Positions 46,469 to 61,200 are shown, counted from the first letter of the stretch. The stretch: 64,000 nucleotides of DNA from Corynebacterium falsenii (GCF_020099275.1 NZ_CP083646.1:372001-436000); one strand, 5' to 3'. A program made the numbers and translations. The notes: generated by a model not told the origin, from the sequence alone.

Positions 46469-47752
46469 ATGTATGTTCGTTCCCTCCGCCTCAGCGACTA
46501 TCGCTCGTGGCAGAACCTCGACATCACTCTGTCCCCCGGAGTGACCGTCTTTTCCGGCCCCAACGGTCACGGCAAGACGAACATCGTGGAGGCTCTGGGC
46601 TATCTCAGCTATCTCGGCTCCCACCGAGTCAATAGCGACGCAGCCCTGGTCCGCGAAGGCTGCTCCGTGGCGAACGTCTCCGCCACGGCGGTCAATAACG
46701 GCCGGGAGCTCACCGCCACCTTGGCGATCCGCGCCCACGGCGCCAACCGCGCTCACATCAACCGCGCCACGATGAATAGCCCGCGGGAGATTCTTGGGAT
46801 TGTCCGCACCACCCTGTTCTCCCCGGAGGATCTGGCCCTCGTGCGCGGGGAGCCGGAACAGCGCCGGGCGTTCCTCGATGCCATCATGATCGCTCGCTAC
46901 CCGCGCTTGGCCGCGGTGAAGGCGGATTACGATAAAGCCCTGCGCCAGCGCAACGCCCTACTGCGCAATTCCTCGTTTGCCCTGCGCATGGCACTGACCG
47001 ATGCCGAGCTCAATGACAGCATCGCCAGTGATGCCGAATCCGCCTTGGCCACCCTCGATGTATGGGATGCGCAGTTGGCGGCACTCGGCGGCCAGATCAT
47101 GTCCGCCCGCATCCAGATCGTCCACGACCTGGCCCCTCACCTGCGGCAGACCTATCACGACCTCGCCCCGGAATCCCGACCCGCGCATATCTGCTACACG
47201 TCCACCATTGATTCCCAGCTCGAGGCCCTCGGGATCACACTTAACACCTGCGACCCAGAGTCCGAGTTAGCCCTGGTCAGCCCCGAGATCGCCGAAGCCA
47301 CCCTGCTGCAGGCATTTGCGGATAAGCGCCCGCAGGAAGTCGAGCGCGGCACCACCCTGTTGGGTCCGCACCGTGATGACATGATCCTCATGCTCGGCAC
47401 TCAGCCAGCGAAGGGCTTTGCCTCCCACGGCGAGTCGTGGTCCTTCGCGTTGTCGCTGCGCCTGGCCGCGTTTTTCATGCAGCGCAGCGATGGCACCGAG
47501 CCGATCGTCATCCTCGATGATGTCTTCGCTGAGTTGGATAACAATCGCCGACGCCGCCTTGTGCAGCTTCTCCACAAGGCGGAACAGGTATTGATCACGG
47601 CGGCTGTCGATGAAGATATCCCCGAGGAGTTGCGTGCGCTCGCTACGTTCTTCACCGTGGAGGCGGCAACGGGGGATAATGGCAGGGTCTCCCACATCAG
47701 TGCTGAAAACCCAGACCCCGCAGACACAGGAAAGGACCCTGAGGACTCATGA
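46469..47752 (+). CDS. recF: DNA repair ATPase RecF
   Basis: A 427-residue SMC-like ATPase that helps load RecA at gaps. Walker A GPNGHGKT at 30-37, the RRAFLDAIMIARYP block, signature SHGESWSFALSLRLA and Walker B IVILDDVFAELD are intact. The C-terminal 25 residues are an acidic tail. The stop overlaps the ATG of dciA by 4 bp. Confidence 0.97.
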   Translation: MYVRSLRLSDYRSWQNLDITLSPGVTVFSGPNGHGKTNIVEALGYLSYLGSHRVNSDAALVREGCSVANVSATAVNNGRELTATLAIRAHGANRAHINRATMNSPREILGIVRTTLFSPEDLALVRGEPEQRRAFLDAIMIARYPRLAAVKADYDKALRQRNALLRNSSFALRMALTDAELNDSIASDAESALATLDVWDAQLAALGGQIMSARIQIVHDLAPHLRQTYHDLAPESRPAHICYTSTIDSQLEALGITLNTCDPESELALVSPEIAEATLLQAFADKRPQEVERGTTLLGPHRDDMILMLGTQPAKGFASHGESWSFALSLRLAAFFMQRSDGTEPIVILDDVFAELDNNRRRRLVQLLHKAEQVLITAAVDEDIPEELRALATFFTVEAATGDNGRVSHISAENPDPADTGKDPEDS

Positions 47753-48273
47753 CCACCGATCCAGTCGCCCGTGCACTGGAGAACCTCAAAAAGGCCGGTG
47801 GAACACCTGTGTCTGGGGCGCCCGTAGCGGCGTCGAGAAGAAAAAACACCACACAAAGGCGAGCCAGCCGGCGAATCCCCACGCGGATGGATGGCCGCGC
47901 CGACCGGAGTTACCGCGACCCCAAGGGTTTTCACGAACTCGTAGGCAGGGAGATCCGGCGGCAGGGGTGGCAGCAGCAGTTCAGCGTGCACAAGCTCATG
48001 AACGCCTGGGAGGAGCTCGTGGGCGACAAGGTCGCGGCGCATACGCGGCCGGTGTCGTACCAGCAGGAGAACCAACAGCTCGTGGTGCAATGCGATTCCA
48101 CACCGTGGGCCACGCAGCTGCGGCTCATGCAGCGGTCCATTCTGCAATCGCTGGCCAGGCAGCTCGGGCCGGACGTGGTCGCGGAGTTGAAAATCCTAGG
48201 CCCGAACATCAAACTGCCGCGAACCGGGCGATTGCGGGTCAAAGGGCGTGGGCCGCGCGATGACTTTGGATGA
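47749..48273 (+). CDS. dciA: DciA-type replicative helicase loader (DUF721)
   Basis: A 174-residue basic protein. The C-terminal DUF721/DciA domain is clear (VHKLMNAWEELVGDKVAAHTRPVSY in part, then QLVVQCDSTPWATQLRLM). DciA helps load DnaB in bacteria lacking DnaC/DnaI. The first 60 residues are a disordered Ala/Arg-rich tail that contains an inverted copy of the dispersed CGACGCC motif. Coupled to recF by ATGA; gyrB begins 58 bp later. Confidence 0.9.
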   Translation: MTTDPVARALENLKKAGGTPVSGAPVAASRRKNTTQRRASRRIPTRMDGRADRSYRDPKGFHELVGREIRRQGWQQQFSVHKLMNAWEELVGDKVAAHTRPVSYQQENQQLVVQCDSTPWATQLRLMQRSILQSLARQLGPDVVAELKILGPNIKLPRTGRLRVKGRGPRDDFG

Positions 48274-48301
48274 TTTCACGGTAGAATGGAGTGGTTAATA
48301 A

Positions 48302-51320
<3,019 letters not shown>

Positions 51321-51340
51321 TCCGAGCCAGGGGCCAGTGG

Positions 51341-52453
51341 CTACTTGGCTTCCTTCAAGCCGCGGGCGTAGTTGTCTGCAGCCTTGATGGCCTGAACCAC
51401 GTCGGTGGGGGTGTATTCGCCGGGCATCTGCTTGAGGGTCTCGCTGTCGGAGCAGGCCAGCTCCGCGATGCGCATGAGGTCCTCGTCAGAGGCATCGGCC
51501 AGGTGGATTTCCTCCAGGGTGGTGGGCAGGCCAACGGACTGCATGAAGCCGATGAACTTGTCGGCCTCGTCCTTCGGGGCACCTTCCAGCATGAGCTGCA
51601 CACCTACGCCGAAGGCAACCTTTTCACCGTGGGTCATGTGGTGGATGTCGCCGTCCAGTGCGGTGAAGCCATTGTGGATCGCGTGAACGGCAGCGAGGCC
51701 ACCGTTTTCAAAGCCCAAGCCGGATAGCAGGGTATTGGCTTCGCAGATGTTCTCCAGGGCGCGGCTGGGGATGTGCTGTTCGGCGTCGCGAATGGCCTGG
51801 TGGGCGTAGGCGAACAGCGTCTCCTCGCACTTTTCCGCCAGCGCCAGGCCGGCCAGGGTGGGCCGGGCCGAATCGTCCATGCGCCGGGAGTTAGCGCGAG
51901 CGACGGCGCGTGCCTCCACGCTGGTGGCGAGGGCGTCGCCGATGCCGGAGATGAGGGTGCGCACTGGGGCGTTGGCGATCACTCGGGTGTCGATGGCCAC
52001 GAGGTCGGGGTTGCGATCGTAGAAGAGGTACGAGTCAAACACGCCATCCTCGGTGTAGATCACGGACACGCGCGCAGTGGGCGCATCTGCGGACACAGCG
52101 GTGGGGAAGATGGCAACCGGCAGGGATGCGTGGTCGGCGACAGCGCGGGCAGTGTCGATGGTTTTGCCGCCGCCGAGGCCGATGATGACATCCGTGTCGC
52201 CCTGATCCGCAGATTCGGCGATGCGGTTGATCTCCTTCATGGAGGCCTCGCCGCCGAAGATCTCGTGGGAGGGGTTCATGCCGTCGTTCTTCAGAGATTT
52301 TTCCAGATTAGAGCCCGCGATATCCCACACCACGTCATCGGCGATGATGAGGGGATTGGTGCCGAGCGGCTTGAGGTACTGCGCTGCTCGGTCGATGAGG
52401 TCGATGCCCTGCACGTAGCGGGAAGGGCTGGTGTACATCTTGTCGACAGTCAT
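51341..52453 (-). CDS. gldA: Glycerol dehydrogenase
   Basis: NAD-dependent oxidation of glycerol to dihydroxyacetone. 370 residues of the iron/zinc alcohol dehydrogenase family: VIIGLGGGKTIDTARAVAD (NAD loop), and the metal-ligand stretch GGLAAVHAIHNGF ... HHMTHGEKVAFG with its two ligand histidines. I chose ATG 52453 with GAAAGGA upstream; an in-frame extension to 52567 crosses the promoter region. Divergent from the dihydroxyacetone kinase gene, which would use its product. Confidence 0.92.
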   Translation of the reverse strand: MTVDKMYTSPSRYVQGIDLIDRAAQYLKPLGTNPLIIADDVVWDIAGSNLEKSLKNDGMNPSHEIFGGEASMKEINRIAESADQGDTDVIIGLGGGKTIDTARAVADHASLPVAIFPTAVSADAPTARVSVIYTEDGVFDSYLFYDRNPDLVAIDTRVIANAPVRTLISGIGDALATSVEARAVARANSRRMDDSARPTLAGLALAEKCEETLFAYAHQAIRDAEQHIPSRALENICEANTLLSGLGFENGGLAAVHAIHNGFTALDGDIHHMTHGEKVAFGVGVQLMLEGAPKDEADKFIGFMQSVGLPTTLEEIHLADASDEDLMRIAELACSDSETLKQMPGEYTPTDVVQAIKAADNYARGLKEAK

Positions 52454-52533
52454 GATGGTCCTTTCAGATTGAGGGGGTTTCGGTTGTTTCGAACCAGATT
52501 CGTGGTCACTTTCATCCACCCTAGCTAAAAATC

Positions 52534-52549
52534 TATGTATGCATCCATA
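52534..52549. promoter_or_regulatory. Palindrome between gldA and the DHA kinase gene, probable operator
   Basis: TATGTATGCATCCATA: symmetric except for one pair, in the 134-bp space between the divergent genes, well placed to control both. Confidence 0.5.
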
Positions 52550-52587
52550 AGCACTCTCTGGCCCCACTCGTGATTGAGTTCACTAGT

Positions 52588-54378
52588 ATGGGCGCTATGG
52601 CTACTGAAGATGCACAGCACACTGCACAGCACACCGATGCGTCCGCCTCATCCGGTCGCATCCGGTCGTTCAAAAATGACCCAGCCAACTTTCTCGCGGA
52701 ATCCCTCGGTGGTCTCGTTAATCACCACCCCGCTGCCGAATGGCACGATGAAGGCTTCCTGGGCCAACGAACCCCCATCGTCACGAAGGACGGCAAGCCT
52801 GCCGTCGCGGTGATCTCCGGCGGCGGTTCCGGCCACGAGCCCATGCACGCCGGTTTCCTCGGCGAGGGCATGCTCAACGCCGTCTGCCCGGGCCTGTTGT
52901 TTACCAGCCCCAACGCGGTACAAATCACCGAGGCCACGAACTGGGCCGATCAGGGCGCCGGCGTGCTTCACATTGTGAAGAATTACACGGGCGACGTCAT
53001 GAACTTCAAGGTTGCCCGCCAAGGCCTCGAGGGCGAGGTTGAGACGGAGAGCGTGCTCGTCGCCGACGATGTCGCCACAGCTCTGAGCAGCGCAGATGAT
53101 TCTGATTCTGATACAGACTCCAACGACGACGGCCCCGGCCGCCGCGGCACGGCAGCGACGATCCTCGTGGAAAAGGTCTGCGGCGCCGCTGCCTACCGCG
53201 GCGATGACTTGGCTTCTGTCGCCGCCATCGGCCGGGAGGTTGCGGAGAATTCGGCGTCGATGGCAGCGGCTTTGGCCCCGGGCTACCTTCCGACGTCGGG
53301 TAAAGACACCTTCGATCTCACCGCCGGTTCCATGGAGGTCGGCGTGGGTATCCACGGCGAGCGTGGCGTGTCTCGCGAGGAGACCACCACCGCTGATTCC
53401 ATCGTGGATCGTCTGCTCGAGCCCGTCGTGGAGGACCTCGGCCTCGGCGACGGCGATGAGGTTATCCTCGTCGTCAACGGTCTCGGCGGCACCACCGACC
53501 TGGAGCTCAACCTCATCTTCGGCCAGGCACTTCAGTGGCTCGCCGATAAGCACATCATCCCCGTGCGCTCGATGGTTGGCACGTTCGTGACCAGCGTCAA
53601 TATGCACGGTGTGTCCTTGACGCTCACGAAGGCGAGCTCCGAGGTGGTTGAGTTGCTCGACGCCCCAACGCAGGCCCCGGCCTGGCCGAAGTCCTTGGGG
53701 ACTGGCACGGAGTTCTCTGCCGCACACCAGGTGTTCGAGGAAGATTTGCCCGATGAGGGCGAGGAGAACGAGTGGCTGACGGCCGTGGTGGAGCGGATTC
53801 AGAACGCCACGGATGACCTCACGGAACTGGATCGCCTGGCCGGTGATGGCGACTTCGGCCAGAACATGGATGCCGCTTTCGGATCGGTGGACCTGCCGCT
53901 GAAGGGCGAGGATACGGCGCTGCTCGACGGGCTGGCGCACCGGTTGTTTGTGCGCGCCGGTGGTACGTCCGGTGCGGTACTGGGCACGATGTTCCGCGAG
54001 ATGGCTCGTGGCATGGATGGCTCCGATAACAGCCCCAAGGACCGCATTGCGGGCCTGAACAAGGGACTGAGCGCGGCAGTGGAAGCCGTCCGCGATCTGG
54101 GCGGCGCGAAGCCTGGCGATAATACGCTGGTCGACGCCCTCGTTCCGGCCGCGGAGAAGCTGGCGGAGATCGCCGACTCGGCGGAGAGCTTCGAGGATGC
54201 CCTAGAGCAGACCTACAAGGCCGCCGAGGAGGGCGCGCTGTCGACCCGCGAGATGGTTGCGACGAAGGGGCGTGCGTCCTACCTCGGCGATGCCTCCAAG
54301 GGCGTGGTGGATCCGGGTGCCATCCTGGTTTCGTGGCTGTTCGGTGGAACCGGACAGGTATCCGATTTCACCGAGTAG
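52588..54378 (+). CDS. Dihydroxyacetone kinase, DhaK-DhaL fusion (ATP type)
   Basis: Phosphorylates dihydroxyacetone to DHAP. About 596 residues. The DhaK half has SGGGSGHEPMHAGFLGEGML and GVGIHGERG, whose His binds the substrate covalently; the DhaL half has the metal motif GDGDFGQNMDAAF and GGTSGAVLGTMF. A Ser/Asp/Asn/Gly linker interrupts the DhaK half (about 165-182). The start could be GTG 52570, ATG 52588 or ATG 52597. With GldA it forms a complete glycerol-to-DHAP route. Confidence 0.92.
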   Translation: MGAMATEDAQHTAQHTDASASSGRIRSFKNDPANFLAESLGGLVNHHPAAEWHDEGFLGQRTPIVTKDGKPAVAVISGGGSGHEPMHAGFLGEGMLNAVCPGLLFTSPNAVQITEATNWADQGAGVLHIVKNYTGDVMNFKVARQGLEGEVETESVLVADDVATALSSADDSDSDTDSNDDGPGRRGTAATILVEKVCGAAAYRGDDLASVAAIGREVAENSASMAAALAPGYLPTSGKDTFDLTAGSMEVGVGIHGERGVSREETTTADSIVDRLLEPVVEDLGLGDGDEVILVVNGLGGTTDLELNLIFGQALQWLADKHIIPVRSMVGTFVTSVNMHGVSLTLTKASSEVVELLDAPTQAPAWPKSLGTGTEFSAAHQVFEEDLPDEGEENEWLTAVVERIQNATDDLTELDRLAGDGDFGQNMDAAFGSVDLPLKGEDTALLDGLAHRLFVRAGGTSGAVLGTMFREMARGMDGSDNSPKDRIAGLNKGLSAAVEAVRDLGGAKPGDNTLVDALVPAAEKLAEIADSAESFEDALEQTYKAAEEGALSTREMVATKGRASYLGDASKGVVDPGAILVSWLFGGTGQVSDFTE

Positions 54379-54414
54379 CTCGGCTCGCTGCGGCTTAGCC
54401 GTGCTTAGTTGTGC

Positions 54415-56442
54415 TTAGCCGCGGCGCTTGCGCCATGCGATGAGGCTCACGCCTGCAGCCGTGAATACGGAGGCTGCGGCGAGCAGAACCAGCACTGCAT
54501 CGCTGGTGCCCGTGTTGGCGAGATGCGCGGAAGAGCTGCTGGACCCGTGGCTGCCATGGTTACCGTGGCTTGCCTGGGAGCCGGTGGACGAGCCCGATCC
54601 ATGGGACGAGCTGCCGGATCCGCCGTTGCCGCCATGACCTGTGGGGTTACCGGGCTGAACCATGCCGCCGCCGTGGCCGGAGCCGGTACCGCCGCCGTGG
54701 CCACCGTGGCCGTTTCCGGAACCGCCATTGTCGGAGCCGCCGGAGCCATTATCGCCACCGTGGCCGTTGTCCCCTCCATTATCTCCGGAGCCGTCGCCGC
54801 CGTTGTCGGTTCCGCCACCGTGATCGCCACCGCCATCACCATCACCGTCGCCATCACCGCCGCCGGGCGTGGTTTCCGGCTTGCAATCAGGTAGATCGCC
54901 GGTGAGGTGAGCCGTGGCCTCCAGAACCTTGTCCTCCGGAGTATCGGCGGGCACCGTCTGACTCATCATGAGCACAGCGTGCGTCCCAGCGGGCATGTCG
55001 ATGTCTGCGGTGATGACGTTGCCGTTGATCTCGATGTTCTCGAACTTCATCGTCTTGTCATTCGGCCGACCGTTGTCGGCGATGCCGAACGGGTGATCAG
55101 GCGCAATGTAAATGTAATCGCCGTTTTCGGCCGTGACCTTCGCGCCGGGCAGATCTGGCAGAGTGACGCGCAGCTTGCCGCCGGAAATGGCCTCATCGGT
55201 ACCGACCGGTAGGCGCCAGTACAGCACGCCCGGATCACGCCAGTGCTGCATCTCCATGGCGCCACGAGTACCGGGGCTGATGTAATCCTTCACCTTCTTG
55301 GTGTAGCCGGTGTTGGAGTAGTCGTCCCACTCGGTATTCATGATGGCACCGGCGGTCCAGTCCAGTGGCCCGCACTTCGCCCAGTCGGTGTTGTCACCGT
55401 TCGTGGGCTCAAACGGGGGCTTCACGACGTCGCGGAGCGGCTGAGAGAACCGCGAGCCAATGTTCACCGGAGTTTGGTCCTCGGCATCGGAACGCGGAGT
55501 TGCGGTGAGCTGAATATCAACCGTGTCCAGGGACTTCGTCTCATTTGATTGAGGAACGGATACTAGGACGCGCCCATCGTTGGCTACCTTGACAGTCGCA
55601 CCCTCAATCACCTCGTCCGTTCCGGGCTTGTAGACGATGCCGCTGAGGCGCTGGGCATCCTCCTCGCGGGCGTTGACCGTCATGCCGTTTGCGGCCAGCT
55701 TGTCGGACCGGGGGAGAACCTTGGCGGTCCCAGAAATCTCAATGGGACGGCACGCATTGGTCTCGCTCGTGAGGGGGACATAGGTGGTGTTCAGGGTTAA
55801 GGTGGACTTGGCGATCTGCGGATCGGCGGCCTTGAGGTTGCCATCCGGGCCATTGACCACCCACATGACACCCGCGCCACCCCAGCCGGAACCGGCCGGT
55901 GCGTTGTAGTCACCGAGATCGGCCGTGAACGAGTCATTCGCCTCAAGTGAAGTCTTGTCTGGGGTCACTTGCATCTTCACCGGAACGGTGAAGTGGGTAC
56001 CCAATTCCTGGTTAGTCACCGTATAGGGGCCAGCTGCATTGCTGCTCTGCGTAAAGGTGGCGGTGGTGTTCTTGACGGTGCGGCCCTGGAGATTGAAAAA
56101 TTTCACCCACGGTCGCCAGTTGACGGTTCCACTACCCGTGGAGAATTTCTGAATTCCGATGGAGAATTGGCGCGAAATAGATTGCGCATTCTGGCCATAA
56201 TCCAGAGCGTTAAGATCCAAAGTATTGGACGTGGTCAGTACCGCATCGCAGCTGCTGGTTGTGCCATTCGGCGGTGACGTGGGCGCGGCAGCGGTCTGGG
56301 CCTGAGCGGTCGCCGGCAAAGCGATCGCGCTCGCAGCACCCAAGGCGATGCTAGAAGCGCAGGCTGCGGCCTTCTTTGCGGTCAGCGACCGAGTGAGGGA
56401 TCGCAGAGCACCGGACGGGGAAGTGGCGGATGTGGGAGCCAT
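54415..56442 (-). CDS. Sortase-anchored cell-surface protein with Gly/Asp/His-rich stalk
   Basis: A 675-residue exported protein. A signal peptide ends near ATAQAQT (about residue 46). No known domain was recognised in the 480-residue exposed part, though segments such as GTDEVIEGATVKVANDGRVLVSV look like repeated beta-sandwich surface modules. Residues about 525-640 are a Gly-rich stalk with Asp, Asn, His and Ser. The end is a cell-wall sorting signal: LANTG (641-645, LPXTG variant), hydrophobic stretch, WRKRRG. No sortase gene lies in the window. ATG 56442 has GAGGA upstream. Unusual position next to gyrA. Confidence 0.85.
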   Translation of the reverse strand: MAPTSATSPSGALRSLTRSLTAKKAAACASSIALGAASAIALPATAQAQTAAAPTSPPNGTTSSCDAVLTTSNTLDLNALDYGQNAQSISRQFSIGIQKFSTGSGTVNWRPWVKFFNLQGRTVKNTTATFTQSSNAAGPYTVTNQELGTHFTVPVKMQVTPDKTSLEANDSFTADLGDYNAPAGSGWGGAGVMWVVNGPDGNLKAADPQIAKSTLTLNTTYVPLTSETNACRPIEISGTAKVLPRSDKLAANGMTVNAREEDAQRLSGIVYKPGTDEVIEGATVKVANDGRVLVSVPQSNETKSLDTVDIQLTATPRSDAEDQTPVNIGSRFSQPLRDVVKPPFEPTNGDNTDWAKCGPLDWTAGAIMNTEWDDYSNTGYTKKVKDYISPGTRGAMEMQHWRDPGVLYWRLPVGTDEAISGGKLRVTLPDLPGAKVTAENGDYIYIAPDHPFGIADNGRPNDKTMKFENIEINGNVITADIDMPAGTHAVLMMSQTVPADTPEDKVLEATAHLTGDLPDCKPETTPGGGDGDGDGDGGGDHGGGTDNGGDGSGDNGGDNGHGGDNGSGGSDNGGSGNGHGGHGGGTGSGHGGGMVQPGNPTGHGGNGGSGSSSHGSGSSTGSQASHGNHGSHGSSSSSAHLANTGTSDAVLVLLAAASVFTAAGVSLIAWRKRRG

Positions 56443-56794
56443 GTGAAGTGTCCTCGGAAACGACGGGGAAAGGAACAAAAAGAAAATTGGAACAGTCGCA
56501 CAGAAACGTCAGAATGGTCAGTGCTGACTACACAATAAAGGCCATAGCTCGAGGCTTCAACAGATATACAAATAGAACACTCGGAAAGGTCACCCGGGAG
56601 AAATGGGTGGCGTAAACAAAGAAAAAGGCTCTCCGGGCTGCACCACCGCCACCGAACACGGGTCAAAAGCACCACGATCGCTACCCGAAGAAACGGGGGG
56701 ACGAGGAGCGATCGGGGTGGCGTCGAAGAAAAGAGGGGGGTGCAACAGGTAGAATGGGTTGGTCTGAACGCAAAGCAGAAAGGCTTCACACCCA
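56443..56794. other. Intergenic region upstream of gyrA
   Basis: About 350 bp between divergent surface-protein and gyrA genes. It holds an inverted copy of the dispersed motif at 56716-56730 (GGTGGCGTCGAAGAA) and presumably promoters for both genes. I see no small gene or RNA. Confidence 0.6.
56716..56730 (-). repeat. Dispersed TTTTTCGACGCCACC-like motif upstream of gyrA
   Basis: Reads TTCTTCGACGCCACC on the minus strand, T-rich upstream, about 65-80 bp before the gyrA start. One of about thirteen related copies in the window. Confidence 0.5.
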
Positions 56795-59329
<2,535 letters not shown>

Positions 59330-59347
59330 ACAACCTGAGGCACAATC

Positions 59348-60094
59348 ATGACGCACCAGACTCCGATGCCATCGGATAAGAACTCCGGTGACGCGTCTCC
59401 TGCGGAGACCTCTTCGGTGACGCCACAACGCCCCTCGGCCAACGCTCAGTCCGGGAGTTCCACGGATTCCTCGGCGGGCGGGGCTCGCGGAGGCAGTGCT
59501 AGCGCGGGCAGTGGCGCAGATGCGGACACGACTCAGGTCATGCCCGTGCAGAAGGGCGCCGAGCAGTCTTCCGGGGCTGCGAGCCAGGGCGCTGGGCAGA
59601 AGTCGGCTCAGGGAGCCGCGAAGAATTCCGCACAGAAGCCGGCACAGAAGCCGGCGACGGTGGGGTCAGGCAAGAACCCGCGTAGCGGCCAGCAGGCTCA
59701 GAAGCCCCGACAGGCGGCGACTGGTGCGGCTGCCCAGGGTCAGGCTTCTAGCGGCGCCTTGGTGGACGTGGACCGTGCTATCACCCACATTGATCCGGTC
59801 AGCGCGTTGAAGATGGGCTTGGTGTTCAACCTCGCCCTGTTCGCCGTGTGGTTCGTGGCGATGGCACTGATCTACATCGTGCTGGGTAGCGCTGGCGTGT
59901 GGGATCGGCTGAACAGCCTTGTGGCGGATCTCACTGGTTCGGACGGCATGACGGCCGGACTCTACTTCGGTGCCGTGGTGGCACTGGGGCTCGTGGAGGT
60001 TGTGGTCTTTACTCTGCTGGCTCCGGTAGTGGCGCTGATCTACAACTCCGCGGCTGCGCTTTTTGGTGGCGTGCGAGTTACTCTCGACCGGTAG
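59348..60094 (+). CDS. DUF3566 transmembrane protein (Rv0007 type)
   Basis: A 248-residue protein that follows gyrA throughout Corynebacteriales. The first 135 residues are disordered, rich in Ala, Gly, Ser, Gln and Lys. The conserved DUF3566 domain (VDRAITHIDPVSALKMGLVF onward) has two membrane helices joined by an outside loop. Function unknown; its place beside gyrA and tRNA-Ile is the main clue. Starts 18 bp after gyrA. Confidence 0.88.
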   Translation: MTHQTPMPSDKNSGDASPAETSSVTPQRPSANAQSGSSTDSSAGGARGGSASAGSGADADTTQVMPVQKGAEQSSGAASQGAGQKSAQGAAKNSAQKPAQKPATVGSGKNPRSGQQAQKPRQAATGAAAQGQASSGALVDVDRAITHIDPVSALKMGLVFNLALFAVWFVAMALIYIVLGSAGVWDRLNSLVADLTGSDGMTAGLYFGAVVALGLVEVVVFTLLAPVVALIYNSAAALFGGVRVTLDR

Positions 60095-60163
60095 TCTTTT
60101 TGCCTTCTGACCTGCTGATTTGGTGAAACACAGGGCAGTAGGTAAAGTTTCTACTCGTTCGAC

Positions 60164-60240
60164 GGGCCTATAGCTCAGGCGGTTAGAGCGCTTCGCTGAT
60201 AACGAAGAGGTCGGAGGTTCAAGTCCTCCTAGGCCCACCA
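60164..60240 (+). tRNA. tRNA-Ile (GAT)
   Basis: 77 nt including the encoded CCA. Acceptor GGGCCTA pairs with TAGGCCC; the anticodon loop CTGATAA gives GAT; the T loop GGTTCAAGT is canonical. Located after the DUF3566 gene, its usual place. Confidence 0.97.
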
Positions 60241-60260
60241 TTCGAACAACAATTTTATAT

Positions 60261-60333
60261 GGGGCATTAGCTCAATTGGTAGAGCATCTGCTTTGCAAGC
60301 AGAAGGTCAGGAGTTCGATTCTCCTATGCTCCA
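60261..60333 (+). tRNA. tRNA-Ala (TGC)
   Basis: 73 nt without an encoded CCA. Acceptor GGGGCAT pairs with ATGCTCC; anticodon loop TTTGCAA gives TGC; T loop AGTTCGATT. 20 nt after tRNA-Ile and probably cotranscribed. Confidence 0.97.
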
Positions 60334-60347
60334 CAGATAAAACAATA

Positions 60348-60378
60348 GGGCCGTTCTTTCGAGAACGGCCCTACTTTT
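60348..60378 (+). terminator. Terminator of the tRNA-Ile/tRNA-Ala unit
   Basis: GGGCCGTTCT, TTCG tetraloop, AGAACGGCCC, then TACTTTTT. Confidence 0.93.
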
Positions 60379-60436
60379 TGTGCGTGCTGGCGCCCGCAGT
60401 CCGCCCATAGTCCGCTACCCGGTGCGCCTCCTGAGT

Positions 60437-60531
60437 GCCGTGTACGAATGCCGTGTTCTGGCCGATCCCGCTCCGCAAAAGCCCAGGTGGTCAAATCTGC
60501 TACCTCACAGAACACGGCATTCGCACACGAC
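60437..60531. repeat. Palindromic intergenic element, copy 2
   Basis: Arms 60437-60460 and 60508-60531 pair at 22 of 24 positions, including a perfect 15-bp core GAATGCCGTGTTCTG. The centre is 47 bp, the same length as in copy 1, and its right half shares CCCAGGTGGTCAAAT then TGCTACCTC. Confidence 0.8.
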
Positions 60532-60728
60532 GCGGCGAACGAAGCACCGCGAGAGCCACGAACAGCCGTACTAGCATGGTCACCACACATGCAATTTTGG
60601 CGCAAAAACAATATCTCGGCGCCACCATTGCCACCATTGCCAACATTGGTGCGAGACTGCCTCGAGAACTGCCTCAAGACCGCCTCGAGCCCCTACCCAA
60701 CGACCCCACACCACCGCAGGAGCCCACC

Positions 60729-61169
60729 GTGCTGAACCCAGGCGACACTTTTACCAAGCACTACACCATCCACCCCGGTCATACGGTTCGAGACATCTTC
60801 CCCGAAGCCGGCGAATTCGCCGACATGCCGGACGTCTTCACCACCGGCTGCCTCGTTGCCCTTATGGAGTGGTCCTGCATCGAGCAGCTCAGCCCGCACC
60901 TCGACTCCGGTCAGATCAGCCTGGGCATCGCCATGAACATGACGCACGACGGCCCGTGCACCACCGGCACCGAGCTTGACATCCACTGCGAAGTCACCGC
61001 AGCCAGCGCCCGCCGAGCGAGTTGGAATGTCGAGGTCCGCACCAGCCGCGGCGGAGTCCTCATGGGCACCGCCACCCACACTCGCGCCATTGTCGACCGA
61101 GCCACGTTCAGTTCCACCGTCGACCGTCAGGTCGCCACAATCGGTGGCCAGTACCTCGAGCATCCCTGA
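60729..61169 (+). CDS. Hotdog-fold thioesterase (FlK-like)
   Basis: A 146-residue hotdog-fold protein. FTTGCLVALMEWSCIEQLSPH resembles the substrate-binding helix of the fluoroacetyl-CoA thioesterase-like group, whose members hydrolyse various small acyl-CoAs. The substrate cannot be given. GTG 60729 has AGGAG upstream and starts where homologues do. A dispersed-motif copy lies 15 bp past the stop. Confidence 0.78.
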   Translation: MLNPGDTFTKHYTIHPGHTVRDIFPEAGEFADMPDVFTTGCLVALMEWSCIEQLSPHLDSGQISLGIAMNMTHDGPCTTGTELDIHCEVTAASARRASWNVEVRTSRGGVLMGTATHTRAIVDRATFSSTVDRQVATIGGQYLEHP

Positions 61170-61184
61170 TGTCGGTTTCCCAAC

Positions 61185-61200
61185 CTTTTTCGACGCCACC
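61185..61200 (+). repeat. Dispersed TTTTTCGACGCCACC motif after the thioesterase gene
   Basis: CTTTTTCGACGCCACC, the copy nearest the consensus, in intergenic DNA. Confidence 0.5.

Larger units (their letters stand above)
60334..60728. other. Intergenic region with terminator and palindromic element
   Basis: About 395 bp between tRNA-Ala and the thioesterase gene. It contains the tRNA terminator and copy 2 of the palindromic element. A reading frame open from 60435 runs through it in frame with the thioesterase, but it crosses the palindrome and is not believed. Confidence 0.7.

Noticed and set aside
60435..60728. N-terminal extension of the thioesterase frame
   Set aside because: It reads through the palindromic element and lacks homology; GTG 60729 has a proper ribosome-binding site.
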